NCBI GenBank assembly: GCA_023228085.1 | Contig: JALOBW010000002.1 | Location: 1-64,000 of the forward strand | Reading direction: 5' to 3' | Source: a bacterium | GTDB taxonomy: Bacteria > Patescibacteriota > Minisyncoccia > Minisyncoccales > Minisyncoccaceae | Length of the DNA: 64,000 nt | Shown here: in pieces, positions 51,754 to 59,322 of the stretch | Layout of the letters: each line of letters starts with the position of its first letter | Numbering within the stretch: the stretch's first letter is position 1 | Notes under the pieces: model-generated | Databases searched by the model: none | What the model saw: the letters and a program-made list of their open reading frames with translations, nothing else | Told to the model about the DNA's origin: nothing | Program-made: the position numbers and the translations under genes

Positions 51754-53289
51754 ATGAAATTTGAAAAAGAATTAGAAAGATTAAAATTATTTAATGCAAA
51801 AAAGAATGATCAATCCTTGAGCGCAAAACAACACGAGAAGGGGAAACTTGATGCTTGGGAAAGAATAGGGCTTCTGGTTGATGAGAATTCTTTTGTTGAA
51901 TTAGATCCTTTTGTTGAAACTCGTTTTAATGATTTTGGCTTAGATAAAAAGAAATATTCAGGAGATTGTGTAATTAGTGGATTTGCAAAAATAAACAATA
52001 GGCAGGTTTGTATATATAGTCAAGACTTTTCACGTAGCGGTGGAACGTTGGGGGAAATGCATGGAAAGAAAATAGTCAAAATCATTGAACTTGCTCAAAA
52101 AACAGGTTGTCCGATAGTCGCAATAATTGATTCTGGTGGAGCAAGGATACAAGAGGGGATATCTAGTTTAGATGGTTATGCGTCAATTTTTAGAGCTATG
52201 GTAAAGGCTTCGGGGGTGATTCCTCAGATTAGTGTAATGGTTGGACCTTCAGCAGGAGGCGCATGCTATGCACCGGGATTGTCGGATTTTATTTTTATGG
52301 TAGAAGGCATTTCCCAAATGTATATTACTGGACCAGACGTGATAAAGAGTGTGACGGGAGAGGATGTTGATTTTGAAAGACTTGGAGGTTCGGTTGTACA
52401 CTCTTCAAAAAGTGGTTGTGCCCATTTTGTTTCAAAAACAGAAAGAGACTGTTTTGAAGAAGTTAAAAATCTTTTAAATTACTTACCTCAAAATAATTCG
52501 GAAGAATATTTCGCAGATATAGATTCGGAGTGCGAAGAAATTGAAGATATTCTTGAGATAATTCCCGAAGAAAAAGAAAAAGGATATGATGTTAGATTAG
52601 TAATACAAAAAATTTTTGATAATAATTCTTTTTTGGAAGTTCATAAAAATTTTGCACCTAATATAGTTATTGGTTTTGCAACAATTTGTAATAACACTAT
52701 TGGAGTTGTTGCCAATCAGGCAAAATATATGGCTGGAGTATTAGATATTGATGCCTCGGATAAAGTAGCCAGATTTGTTAGATTTTGTGATGCTTTTAAT
52801 ATTCCGATTATAAATCTTGTTGATACTCCTGGATATCTACCAGGAACAAATCAGGAGCATCAGGGGATAATAAGACATGGAGCAAAAATACTTTATGCAT
52901 ATAGCGAAGCGACAGTTCCAAAAATTAGTATAATTTTACGAAAAGCTTTTGGAGGTGCATATATCGCAATGGCTTCTAGGGGGCTTGGATACGATTATGT
53001 CGTAGCTTGGCCAATGGCACAAATAGCGGTAATGGGAGCAGAACAAGCAGTAAAGATAATTTATAAAAAAGAGATTACTGAAAGTAAAGATCCTAGTAAA
53101 ACTGAAAAAGAAAAAATAGAAGAGATCAGGGAAAAATTTTTAGATCCGTTTGAGGCGGCAAAACTTGGGCAAATTGATATGATAATTGATCCGAGAGATA
53201 CCAAGAAGCTAGTAATGAAATGCTTAGAGGGGCTTATTATGAAGAGGGAAGGAGTCCCGCCTAAAAAACATGGAACAATGCCTTTATAA
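51754..53289 (+). CDS. Acyl-CoA carboxylase carboxyltransferase subunit (PccB type)
   Basis: 511 aa with both crotonase-like halves in one chain. KGKLDAWERIGLLVD, IDSGGARIQEGISSLDGY, GPSAGGACYAPGLSDF, LVDTPGYLPGTNQEHQGIIRHGAKILYAYSEATVPK, AFGGAYIAMASRGLGYD, and MGAEQAVKII. Resembles the propionyl/acetyl-CoA carboxylase beta subunit, not split AccA/AccD. With accC and accB it would make malonyl-CoA (or methylmalonyl-CoA). Last gene of the operon. Confidence 0.94.
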   Translation: MKFEKELERLKLFNAKKNDQSLSAKQHEKGKLDAWERIGLLVDENSFVELDPFVETRFNDFGLDKKKYSGDCVISGFAKINNRQVCIYSQDFSRSGGTLGEMHGKKIVKIIELAQKTGCPIVAIIDSGGARIQEGISSLDGYASIFRAMVKASGVIPQISVMVGPSAGGACYAPGLSDFIFMVEGISQMYITGPDVIKSVTGEDVDFERLGGSVVHSSKSGCAHFVSKTERDCFEEVKNLLNYLPQNNSEEYFADIDSECEEIEDILEIIPEEKEKGYDVRLVIQKIFDNNSFLEVHKNFAPNIVIGFATICNNTIGVVANQAKYMAGVLDIDASDKVARFVRFCDAFNIPIINLVDTPGYLPGTNQEHQGIIRHGAKILYAYSEATVPKISIILRKAFGGAYIAMASRGLGYDYVVAWPMAQIAVMGAEQAVKIIYKKEITESKDPSKTEKEKIEEIREKFLDPFEAAKLGQIDMIIDPRDTKKLVMKCLEGLIMKREGVPPKKHGTMPL

Positions 53290-53291
53290 AA

Positions 53292-53316
53292 AAAATCCGC
53301 GAAAGCGGGTTTTAAA
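53292..53316. terminator. Bidirectional terminator
   Basis: AATCCGC / GCGGGTT stem with GAAA loop. The T tract is strong on the minus strand and moderate on the plus strand. Confidence 0.8.
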
Positions 53317-53458
53317 TTAAAACAATTTGCTTCGTTTTGTGAGGAGGGTCCTCACATTCTCGTCCACAAGCCAATTGGCAAATGGATGGAATTTTCTTGA
53401 CTTGGTTGTTGCACTTTATGCAATTTGTACCTGAACCATTGTTACATTTTGGACTCAT
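53312..53458 (-). CDS. Cys-rich microprotein, 48 aa
   Basis: MSPKCNNGSGTNCIKCNNQV then KKIPSICQLACGREC and EDPPHKTKQIVLI. Six Cys in the order C-x7-C-x2-C-x10-C-x3-C-x3-C, a layout fit for zinc or Fe-S binding. An in-frame ATG at 53467 could extend it by 3 aa. Followed on its strand by a strong terminator, with a TTGAAT/TATCTT-like promoter upstream. A TGTGAGGA/TCCTCACA hairpin lies within (near 53338-53356), so an RNA role is possible. Confidence 0.5.
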   Translation of the reverse strand: MSPKCNNGSGTNCIKCNNQVKKIPSICQLACGRECEDPPHKTKQIVLI

Positions 53459-53523
53459 ATGTACCATTAAAAAAGATATATTTTTTAGAATAAAAATTCA
53501 AGTAAAAAATACACAGATTAATA

Positions 53524-53552
53524 TTAACAATAATTTATTTTCGTGATAAAAT
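53524..53552 (+). promoter_or_regulatory. Promoter of the Gly-rich pilin, leaderless
   Basis: TTAACA (53524-53529), 17-bp spacer with TG extension, TAAAAT (53547-53552); ATG 53560 is 8 nt past the -10. Confidence 0.7.
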
Positions 53553-53559
53553 ATCCCAT

Positions 53560-54966
53560 ATGCATAAACAATCTTTCACTTTGATAGAATTATTGATAGT
53601 AATTGCTATTATTGGTATTCTTGCCGGTATTCTTATTTTATCTATAACGGGAGCAACTAATAATGCAAATGATGCTAAACGAAAAGCGGATATCAATCAA
53701 ATAGTAAAATCATTATTGATATACAATACATCTAATCCTGTGTATCCAATTTCAAACACTCCTTGTTTTATTGGAAGTAATTGTTCTTCTGAAGTAAATA
53801 CTGCTCTTGGTAATAGTGTCAATGCGCGAGATCTCAAAGCCGGAATATATTATTCATATTGGTCAGATGGTAATACTTTTATTATTAATGCTATTATGTC
53901 TGATTCTTCTACGTACAGCTTTAATTCGTCAACTGGATTATATACTACAAATGCGGTTGTCCCTATCTGTGGAACAGCTAATAAAACTTTTTATGCAACC
54001 TCTTCTGGTTTTGGGACAAATACGTTTTGTACTATTGGTACATTAATTTCAACTCCGTCATTTCCAGCGATAGGAACTACTTCAAGTTGGATATGTCGTG
54101 AAAACGGGTCAGATGTTAATTGTAGTGCAAGTAGAACTGCTAGTGCTTGTGTTGATGTGACAGGGTTGGATTGCAATGAATACACAACTGGAAGTGATAC
54201 CGTAAACACTTTTAAACTTACTGCAAATACCACCACGACCACTAACTGGATTGCACCCGCAGGAGTTTCTTCTATTCAATTATTGGTTATTGGTGGTGGT
54301 GGCGGTGGTGGAAATACTGGTGCGGGAGGGGGCGCAGGGGGATACTATTTTAATAACAACTTTCCAGTCACTCCTGGAAATAGTTATTCGTTGCAGGTTG
54401 GTGCGGGTGGATTGGGTGGGTCTACGATGGCAGCTAGCGGGTTGAAAGGAGCAGATTCTTCTTTTTCTGATATAGTATCGGAGGGTGGCGGATATGGATC
54501 TACACATTACGGAGATGGAGGAAACGGAGGTTCTGGTGGAGGAGCTGGAATGTCTAATAATGGAGCCCTTGCGGTTGGGGGTACAGCCTCAAGAGGAAAT
54601 GCTGGTGGTGGAGGTTATAATAATTCTGGTTTTAGTGGAAACCATGGTGGCGGTGGTGGAGCAGGTAGTGCTGGAATTAGCTCGGGTCAAGCTTCAAATA
54701 GTGGAGACGGAGGGATTGGATTGGCTAATTCAATCACTGGTACTTCGGTTTATTATGCTGGTGGCGGTGGCGGTGGTGACATGAACAATGGCTCTGCAGC
54801 AGCTGGAGGCAGTGGCGGTGGCGGTAATGCAAACCTTAATGCTGCTGGCTCAAATGGTACTGATGGATTAGGTGGTGGCGGTGGCGGTGGGGGATATACT
54901 GGTAGTTATTTAAATGGAGGAAGAGGTGGTACTGGAGTAGTCATTATAAGATTTGTGACTCCTTAG
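53560..54966 (+). CDS. Prepilin with a large C-terminal glycine-rich domain
   Basis: 468 aa. N-terminus MHKQSFTLIELLIVIAIIGILAG is a full type IV prepilin signal and helix (Ser at -1), followed by DAKRKADINQIVKSLLIYNTSN as in pilins. Residues about 125-225 are Ser/Thr-rich with Cys. From about 230: TTNWIAPAGVSSIQLLVIGGGGGGG, then about 230 residues of Gly-rich repeats (GGGGG, GAGG, GGNGGSGGGAG), closing with GTGVVIIRFVTP. This tail matches the glycine-rich domain seen in tail-fibre and adhesin-like proteins. Inferred pilus-borne adhesin. Confidence 0.85.
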   Translation: MHKQSFTLIELLIVIAIIGILAGILILSITGATNNANDAKRKADINQIVKSLLIYNTSNPVYPISNTPCFIGSNCSSEVNTALGNSVNARDLKAGIYYSYWSDGNTFIINAIMSDSSTYSFNSSTGLYTTNAVVPICGTANKTFYATSSGFGTNTFCTIGTLISTPSFPAIGTTSSWICRENGSDVNCSASRTASACVDVTGLDCNEYTTGSDTVNTFKLTANTTTTTNWIAPAGVSSIQLLVIGGGGGGGNTGAGGGAGGYYFNNNFPVTPGNSYSLQVGAGGLGGSTMAASGLKGADSSFSDIVSEGGGYGSTHYGDGGNGGSGGGAGMSNNGALAVGGTASRGNAGGGGYNNSGFSGNHGGGGGAGSAGISSGQASNSGDGGIGLANSITGTSVYYAGGGGGGDMNNGSAAAGGSGGGGNANLNAAGSNGTDGLGGGGGGGGYTGSYLNGGRGGTGVVIIRFVTP

Positions 54967-55506
54967 TGTTTTAGTGTTATAAAAAAACTCGTTAAAAAAT
55001 TAACAAGGTATTAGAATTATTATATTTGAGCATGTTCCTAAATACAATAATTTAATGATATGTCAAGCATAAACTAAATTTAGTTTAATACTAGATAGGG
55101 AAATATTTTTATAGAAGCAAGTAGTCAATGTCTTTTTTGCATTAACGTAGTTTTGGGCGATTGCAAAAACTGATCAATTTGGGGGACTGATAAAGCTATT
55201 TTCTAATTATACAAAAAAACGAAGGCACAAAATGGCTTCTGGTAAAAATAGCAATATAAGAGGTTGTTAGTTTTGAAAATTTTTATTTTTTCTGGATGTT
55301 TCTATAAGATAATTTCTATAGAAAAATATTCAGTTGACTTAGGGGAATAAAAATAATAAAATATAAAAAAGAAATAGTTTAGAAGATACCAGTATTAATT
55401 AGTAGAGAGGGGTTAAAACCCCATACATAAGTATATCTTAAATGTCGTACAATGTAGGTTAAGCGACGTAATATATATAAAAAACCTTGTAATACCAATA
55501 AAACCT
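54967..55506. other. Gene-free stretch before the Xer gene
   Basis: 540 bp with no supportable ORF. It holds an 18-bp perfect palindrome (55070-55087), a GGGGTT/AACCCC hairpin with AA loop (55409-55422), and GTCG...CGAC arms (55444-55467). The stretch near 55210-55260 has no recognisable RNA family. Could contain the Xer recombination site or regulatory RNA; not shown. Confidence 0.5.
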
Positions 55507-56463
55507 ATGGAAAACTCCCCCAAGCCTATAATCAAGCATATTCCCGACTTTCTTGATTATTGTGAAATTGAAAGAGGTCTCTCCTCTAAAACTCAAGAAA
55601 ACTATAGCCGCTACCTCAAAAAATTTACTGACTGGCTTATCAACACCCACAAAGAAAATCTTAAGCCTCATGAATTAACACCCGAAGATATTTGGAATTA
55701 TCGTTTATATTTAGCTAGGTTTAAGGATCATCAGACTGGTAAAATCCTATCAAAGCTGACCCAGAACTATTACCTAATAGCTCTGAGGTCGCTCCTGTCA
55801 TTTTTTGCTGCTAAAGATATCATTGCTTTGCCAGCCGATAAGATACAATTACCAAAAGATGCAAAAGAAAAAACTGTTAAATTTTTAACATTAGATCAAA
55901 TAGAAAAACTATTACTTGCACCTAATACTGATAATAATGATGGACTTCGTGACCGAGCTATATTAGAGATATTATTTTCAACTGGACTACGTATAGCTGA
56001 ACTCACTGCCTTAAATCGTGAGCAATTTAGAAACATAGAAAATAAAAAAGATTTAGAAATTGGTGTTGTTGGTAAAGGAAATCATCCACGCACTGTCTAT
56101 TTTTCGGAACGTGCCTTGAGTTGGCTTAAAAAATATCTCAAAACACGAGAAGACGAAGAAAAGGCATTGTTTATCAACTATAGACGAAGAAAAGGCTCAG
56201 ATGCCCGTTTAACGCCTCGTTCTGTAGAAAGATTGGTTAAAAGATATGCTACGCTTGCCAATATACCATATTTTACAACTCCACATACTTTACGTCATAG
56301 TATGGCTACGGATCTTTTGAATCAAGGCGTTGATCTTAGAATTATTCAGGAGTTTTTGGGTCATAGAAATATTGCCACTACCCAAATATATACACATGTC
56401 ACAAATAAGAAATTGAGAGATATCCATAGACAATATCATAGTGGTAAAGATTTAAAGGATTAA
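55507..56463 (+). CDS. xerC: XerC/XerD-type tyrosine recombinase
   Basis: 318 aa. N-terminal SAM-like core-binding domain (FLDYCEIERGLSSKTQENYSRYLK), catalytic domain with Arg in STGLRIAELTAL, Lys in VVGKGNHPRTV, HxxR in HTLRHSMATDLL, His in FLGHRNIATTQIYTH and the Tyr in the same segment. Typical Xer length. Single Xer proteins often resolve chromosome dimers at dif. It is not next to integrative element genes, so a housekeeping role is likely. Confidence 0.92.
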   Translation: MENSPKPIIKHIPDFLDYCEIERGLSSKTQENYSRYLKKFTDWLINTHKENLKPHELTPEDIWNYRLYLARFKDHQTGKILSKLTQNYYLIALRSLLSFFAAKDIIALPADKIQLPKDAKEKTVKFLTLDQIEKLLLAPNTDNNDGLRDRAILEILFSTGLRIAELTALNREQFRNIENKKDLEIGVVGKGNHPRTVYFSERALSWLKKYLKTREDEEKALFINYRRRKGSDARLTPRSVERLVKRYATLANIPYFTTPHTLRHSMATDLLNQGVDLRIIQEFLGHRNIATTQIYTHVTNKKLRDIHRQYHSGKDLKD

Positions 56464-56529
56464 AAACCAAAAAAATCGCAATAAAGAAAACTTAGTATTT
56501 ATTGATTCTGATTATTTACTTTGGTAGTC

Positions 56530-56558
56530 TTGACGAAAAATTTTCTTTTTGATATATT
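56530..56558 (+). promoter_or_regulatory. Promoter of a 51-aa orphan gene
   Basis: TTGACG (56530-56535), 17-bp spacer, TATATT (56553-56558). Confidence 0.7.
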
Positions 56559-56594
56559 CTTTTTTGGCTCGTTTTTTTTGAGTCAGGACAATTA

Positions 56595-56750
56595 ATGAAT
56601 AAGAACGCACTAGTTTCTGAGCAAGCTTTGATAAGTTGTATGAGGTCTAGAAGACCAGATACTTTAAAGTCTGGAAAGAATAATTCTTCCATACACATTG
56701 CCACTATAGGTGGATCGGTGAGAAAAAATTTTGCATGGCAGTGCTCTTGA
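56595..56750 (+). CDS. Hypothetical small protein, 51 aa
   Basis: ATG 56595 follows AGGA at 6-nt spacing, with a good promoter upstream. Sequence MNKNALVSEQALISCMRSRR then PDTLKSGKNNSSIHIATIGG and SVRKNFAWQCS: basic, soluble. A GCGACAA/TTGTCGC hairpin (56751-56767) follows the stop. Not recognised. The rest of 56464-56895 shows nothing else. Confidence 0.5.
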   Translation: MNKNALVSEQALISCMRSRRPDTLKSGKNNSSIHIATIGGSVRKNFAWQCS

Positions 56751-56847
56751 GCGACAAAAGTTGTCGCATTTCACTATTGTTTTTTGACCTAGATACCGTT
56801 AATGATTTAGCGGTTTTATTTGTAAATAATTTGATACAAAAAATATA

Positions 56848-56886
56848 AATAAAAAGAACTCTAGTTGTAGAGTTCTTTTTATTTTG
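56848..56886. terminator. Terminator of tpiA (bidirectional)
   Basis: AAGAACTCTA / TAGAGTTCTT stem with GTTG loop between A and T runs. Confidence 0.88.
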
Positions 56887-56895
56887 ATTTATGTC

Positions 56896-57642
56896 TTATT
56901 TAAAGTTTGCAATAAAAGAAAATTCTTTTGGTTTTAGTGAAGCGCCTCCCACAAGCACTCCATTCATGTCTGCGTTTTTTAGGATAGACTCTATGTTTTG
57001 TGCATTAACACTTCCTCCATACACTATTCTTATCTTGCGACCGATATCACCATAAATGTCGCACAATATTTTTACTATACTATTCTTAGCATCTACTATT
57101 TCTTGCTCGTGAGCATATATTCCAGTTCCAATCGCCCATATCGGCTCGTACGCAATAATTATATTTTTAATCTTGTTTTTATCAACATTCTTTAGGTCAG
57201 ATTTAATTTGTTGTTTGATAATGCTATAAGTTTTTTTCTGGGCTCTTTCTTCCCTACTTTCGCCTATGCATAAAATCGGGGTTATTTTTGTAGTATTGAG
57301 TATTTCAATTAGTTTGAGGTTAATATCTTCGTCTGTTTCGTTAAATAAACTCCTTCGTTCCGAGTGTCCAATGATAACATATTTACAGCCAATATCTTGT
57401 ACCATTTTAGGCGAAATTTCGCCAGTATAAGGACCTTTATCCTTAGAGTAGCAATTCTGGACACCAAACTGAAAATAAGGGCTGAAAAGGTTCAAAAAAT
57501 GGCTCAAAAAGATAGTTGGTGGGCAAATAATTACCTTATTGTTTGTTTTTATTGTTTGTACTAAGTTTTTAAGCAATTTTTCACCATCGTTTCTTTTTAT
57601 TGGATTACTTTTCCAATTAGCAATGATTAGTTTATTTTTCAT
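56896..57642 (-). CDS. tpiA: Triosephosphate isomerase
   Basis: 248 aa TIM barrel. Catalytic Lys in IANWKSNP, His in VIIGHSERR, Glu in AYEPIWAIGTG, and loop VYGGSVNAQN. Interconverts DHAP and glyceraldehyde 3-phosphate. Follows the galT-like gene by 4 nt on the minus strand, so one operon for sugar phosphate metabolism. Confidence 0.96.
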   Translation of the reverse strand: MKNKLIIANWKSNPIKRNDGEKLLKNLVQTIKTNNKVIICPPTIFLSHFLNLFSPYFQFGVQNCYSKDKGPYTGEISPKMVQDIGCKYVIIGHSERRSLFNETDEDINLKLIEILNTTKITPILCIGESREERAQKKTYSIIKQQIKSDLKNVDKNKIKNIIIAYEPIWAIGTGIYAHEQEIVDAKNSIVKILCDIYGDIGRKIRIVYGGSVNAQNIESILKNADMNGVLVGGASLKPKEFSFIANFK

Positions 57643-57646
57643 ATTT

Positions 57647-58615
57647 TTATTTTAGTATTTTTGCTTGATCTTCTGGGTATCTGGTTATTATTTCCATATT
57701 AGCCCCCACTTCAAAGCCTCCCATATATCCTATTCGTGGAATTAATATTAAGTACCAATGGAAGAAGCTGTGGTCTTTGTTGTCGTTTGGCGAATTGTAG
57801 ATAAAGAAATTATAGGCATAGTCGTTGAGTTTTTTCTTATATTTGTTTATTGCTTTTTTTAGTATATCGGCTAGGTCTATTTTTTCTTCTTCTGCAATAT
57901 CTTCAAAAAGACTTCTATGCTTTTTAGGAGCAATAATTATTTGAAAAGTAAATTTGGGTGCGTATGGCACATAGGCTATGAAGGTATTGTTTTCTAGAAC
58001 TAGTCTTTGCTTGTCTCTTATCTCTCGTTCTATTATTTCACAGTGGAGGCATTTGTTGTTCCTTTCAAAGTAATCCTTAGAATTGGAAATAATCATTTGT
58101 AGCTCCTTATCTATGAAAGGTATTGTTATTATTTGTGAGTGAGGATGTTTTTGGCTCGCTCCAGCTTTTTCTCCGCAGTTCTGAAAAATTGAAATATATT
58201 TTACAAGTTTATTTTTTTTGAGAATCTGGATTCTTGATTGGTAGCAGTCGAATATTTCTTTTATTCTTTTTATTGGAAGTTCGGATATATTTTTATCATG
58301 ATTTGATGTAATGACTAACTCGTGATGACCAGGTGTTCGCATCTTAAAGCAACTTTCTTTCTCGCTTGAACATTCGTTTGCGAACGGAGTAAAGACTGGA
58401 TATTTATTAGGAATCACAATAGTGGTCCATTTGGTTTTATCGTTTACAACCTTTCCGTTGTTGTATATTAAAACAGGTTCTTCCTGATCTTTTAGCGAGC
58501 AAAAAGGACATTCATTATTCCCCCTAGGAACGTTTGATCTAGCTGGAGCGATAATAACCCAGTCTCCAGAAAGAAGATTATTTCTTAATTCGGTATCTTT
58601 CTTTTTGTTTATCAT
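57647..58615 (-). CDS. galT: Galactose-1-phosphate uridylyltransferase-like (HIT superfamily)
   Basis: 322 aa. GalT N-terminal form LLSGDWVIIAPARSNVPRG, Zn-type pairs CPFC and CLHC, and the active-site HPHSQI (HxHxQ) after GEKAGASQK. C-terminal SFFHWYLILIPRIGYMGGFE. Transfers a nucleotidyl group between sugar 1-phosphates, either UMP (GalT) or AMP (ADP-glucose phosphorylase type). Without galK or galE nearby I cannot choose. Confidence 0.88.
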   Translation of the reverse strand: MINKKKDTELRNNLLSGDWVIIAPARSNVPRGNNECPFCSLKDQEEPVLIYNNGKVVNDKTKWTTIVIPNKYPVFTPFANECSSEKESCFKMRTPGHHELVITSNHDKNISELPIKRIKEIFDCYQSRIQILKKNKLVKYISIFQNCGEKAGASQKHPHSQIITIPFIDKELQMIISNSKDYFERNNKCLHCEIIEREIRDKQRLVLENNTFIAYVPYAPKFTFQIIIAPKKHRSLFEDIAEEEKIDLADILKKAINKYKKKLNDYAYNFFIYNSPNDNKDHSFFHWYLILIPRIGYMGGFEVGANMEIITRYPEDQAKILK

Positions 58616-58647
58616 ATTTTACATTTATTATACATCAAACTTGTAAA

Positions 58648-58670
58648 ATAAAAAAAGACCAATTGGTCTA
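58648..58670 (-). terminator. Terminator of the microgene pair
   Basis: AGACCAATTGGTCT palindrome followed on the minus strand by T7. Confidence 0.8.
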
Positions 58671-58787
58671 TTACTTTTTTCTATGTATCCGATCCGAAAA
58701 GTCTTTGAATCTTTTCATTGCCATTCTTTCTTGAACAGCTTCTCTTTGAAAGGCGTTTCTCATTTGTTGAACTTGTTGATAATTCAT
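58671..58787 (-). CDS. Microprotein B, 38 aa
   Basis: MNYQQVQQMRNAFQREAVQE then RMAMKRFKDFSDRIHRKK: a highly basic, Gln-rich, likely all-helical peptide. Its ATG overlaps the stop of the upstream microgene (ATGA), a translational coupling sign, and its stop runs into the terminator. Not recognised. It could bind RNA or DNA; that is inference from charge only. Confidence 0.6.
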   Translation of the reverse strand: MNYQQVQQMRNAFQREAVQERMAMKRFKDFSDRIHRKK

Positions 58788-58894
58788 TTTTTTCTTTCAC
58801 ACACCTGATTTGTATATGGTCGTGGAAGTCCGGTCTCTTTGGCTTTGCGATTGCCAATTCTTTTTTGCCGAGTAATTCTGGAAAGCTTTGACAT
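58784..58894 (-). CDS. Microprotein A, 36 aa
   Basis: MSKLSRITRQKRIGNRKAKE then TGLPRPYTNQVCERKK. Strongly basic (Arg/Lys). ATG 58894 has GAGGA at good spacing; a consensus promoter lies 36 bp upstream. The composition recalls a small ribosome-associated or nucleic-acid-binding peptide, but no family is recognised. First gene of a two-gene unit with microprotein B. Confidence 0.6.
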   Translation of the reverse strand: MSKLSRITRQKRIGNRKAKETGLPRPYTNQVCERKK

Positions 58895-58929
58895 ACAATC
58901 CTCTACGCAATTTTAAATTGCTAGCTACA

Positions 58930-58958
58930 ACTATATAATAAATAGTATCCCGTGTCAA
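58930..58958 (-). promoter_or_regulatory. Promoter of the microgene pair
   Basis: On the minus strand: TTGACA, 17-bp spacer, TATAGT. Confidence 0.8.
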
Positions 58959-58961
58959 TAA

Positions 58962-58990
58962 ATAAAAAAGCCTTAACATAAAAGTAAGGC
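58962..58990 (-). terminator. Terminator of the 72-aa orphan
   Basis: GCCTTA / TAAGGC stem on the minus strand followed by T6, 3 nt past the stop. Confidence 0.82.
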
Positions 58991-58992
58991 GT

Positions 58993-59211
58993 TTAGGTGG
59001 CTCTGGGCCAAAAGTGCTCAATCGGCTGCACAACCCTTGAGTCAATCAGAACTCCAGAATAGTTGATACCCATCTCGGCAGATAGTTTGCTGAGTGATAC
59101 CCTTCTTTTTCCTCCCTTTTTTTTGGAGGATTCGCATTCTTCTGGTTCAATTGAACTCATGTTCAATCGGTCATTTACCGAGTTGTACTGCGATACTGTA
59201 CCTGAGTACAT
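58993..59211 (-). CDS. Hypothetical protein, 72 aa, leaderless
   Basis: ATG 59211 is exactly 7 nt from the end of a perfect TATAAT, so the mRNA should start at the ATG. Sequence: polar N-terminus (MYSGTVSQYNSVNDRLNM), acidic then Lys-rich stretch (EPEECESSKKKGGKRRVSLS), and KLSAEMGINYSGVLIDSRVV. The middle SLSKLSAEMGINYSGVLID has a helix-turn-helix-like spacing but is too weak to call. Own terminator. Confidence 0.72.
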   Translation of the reverse strand: MYSGTVSQYNSVNDRLNMSSIEPEECESSKKKGGKRRVSLSKLSAEMGINYSGVLIDSRVVQPIEHFWPRAT

Positions 59212-59217
59212 ACTCTT

Positions 59218-59245
59218 ATTATACTCATAATTCCACTATTGTCAA
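59218..59245 (-). promoter_or_regulatory. Perfect consensus promoter, leaderless
   Basis: On the minus strand: TTGACA, 16-bp spacer, TATAAT, then 6 nt and the ATG at 59211. Confidence 0.88.
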
Positions 59246-59287
59246 GTGTGATAGAATATTTTATAATATATTTTAATAATATTCATT

Positions 59288-59322
59288 AAAAAATAAAGCT
59301 ATCTTTTCATGATAGCTTTTTT
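59288..59322. terminator. Bidirectional terminator overlapping the end of the four-TM gene
   Basis: AAAGCTATC / GATAGCTTT stem with A and T runs; the stop codon of the 115-aa gene lies in the stem. Confidence 0.82.

Noticed and set aside
54485..54784. Alternative frames in the glycine-rich pilin region
   Set aside because: Gly codon runs open the other frames; the pilin frame has the signal peptide and promoter.
55444..55467. GTCG...CGAC arms as a possible dif site
   Set aside because: Only 4-bp arms and no match to the TTATGTTAA-type half site that I know; kept only as a note on the gap.
53560..56463. Pilin-Gly-rich gene plus Xer as an integrated mobile element
   Set aside because: No transposase, phage genes, direct repeats or tRNA attachment site are seen; Xer is better explained as a housekeeping recombinase.
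58797..59045. 82-aa minus-strand frame over the microgene promoter
   Set aside because: It reads through a consensus promoter and a terminator. The smaller 36-aa and 38-aa frames have SD, coupling and a terminator.
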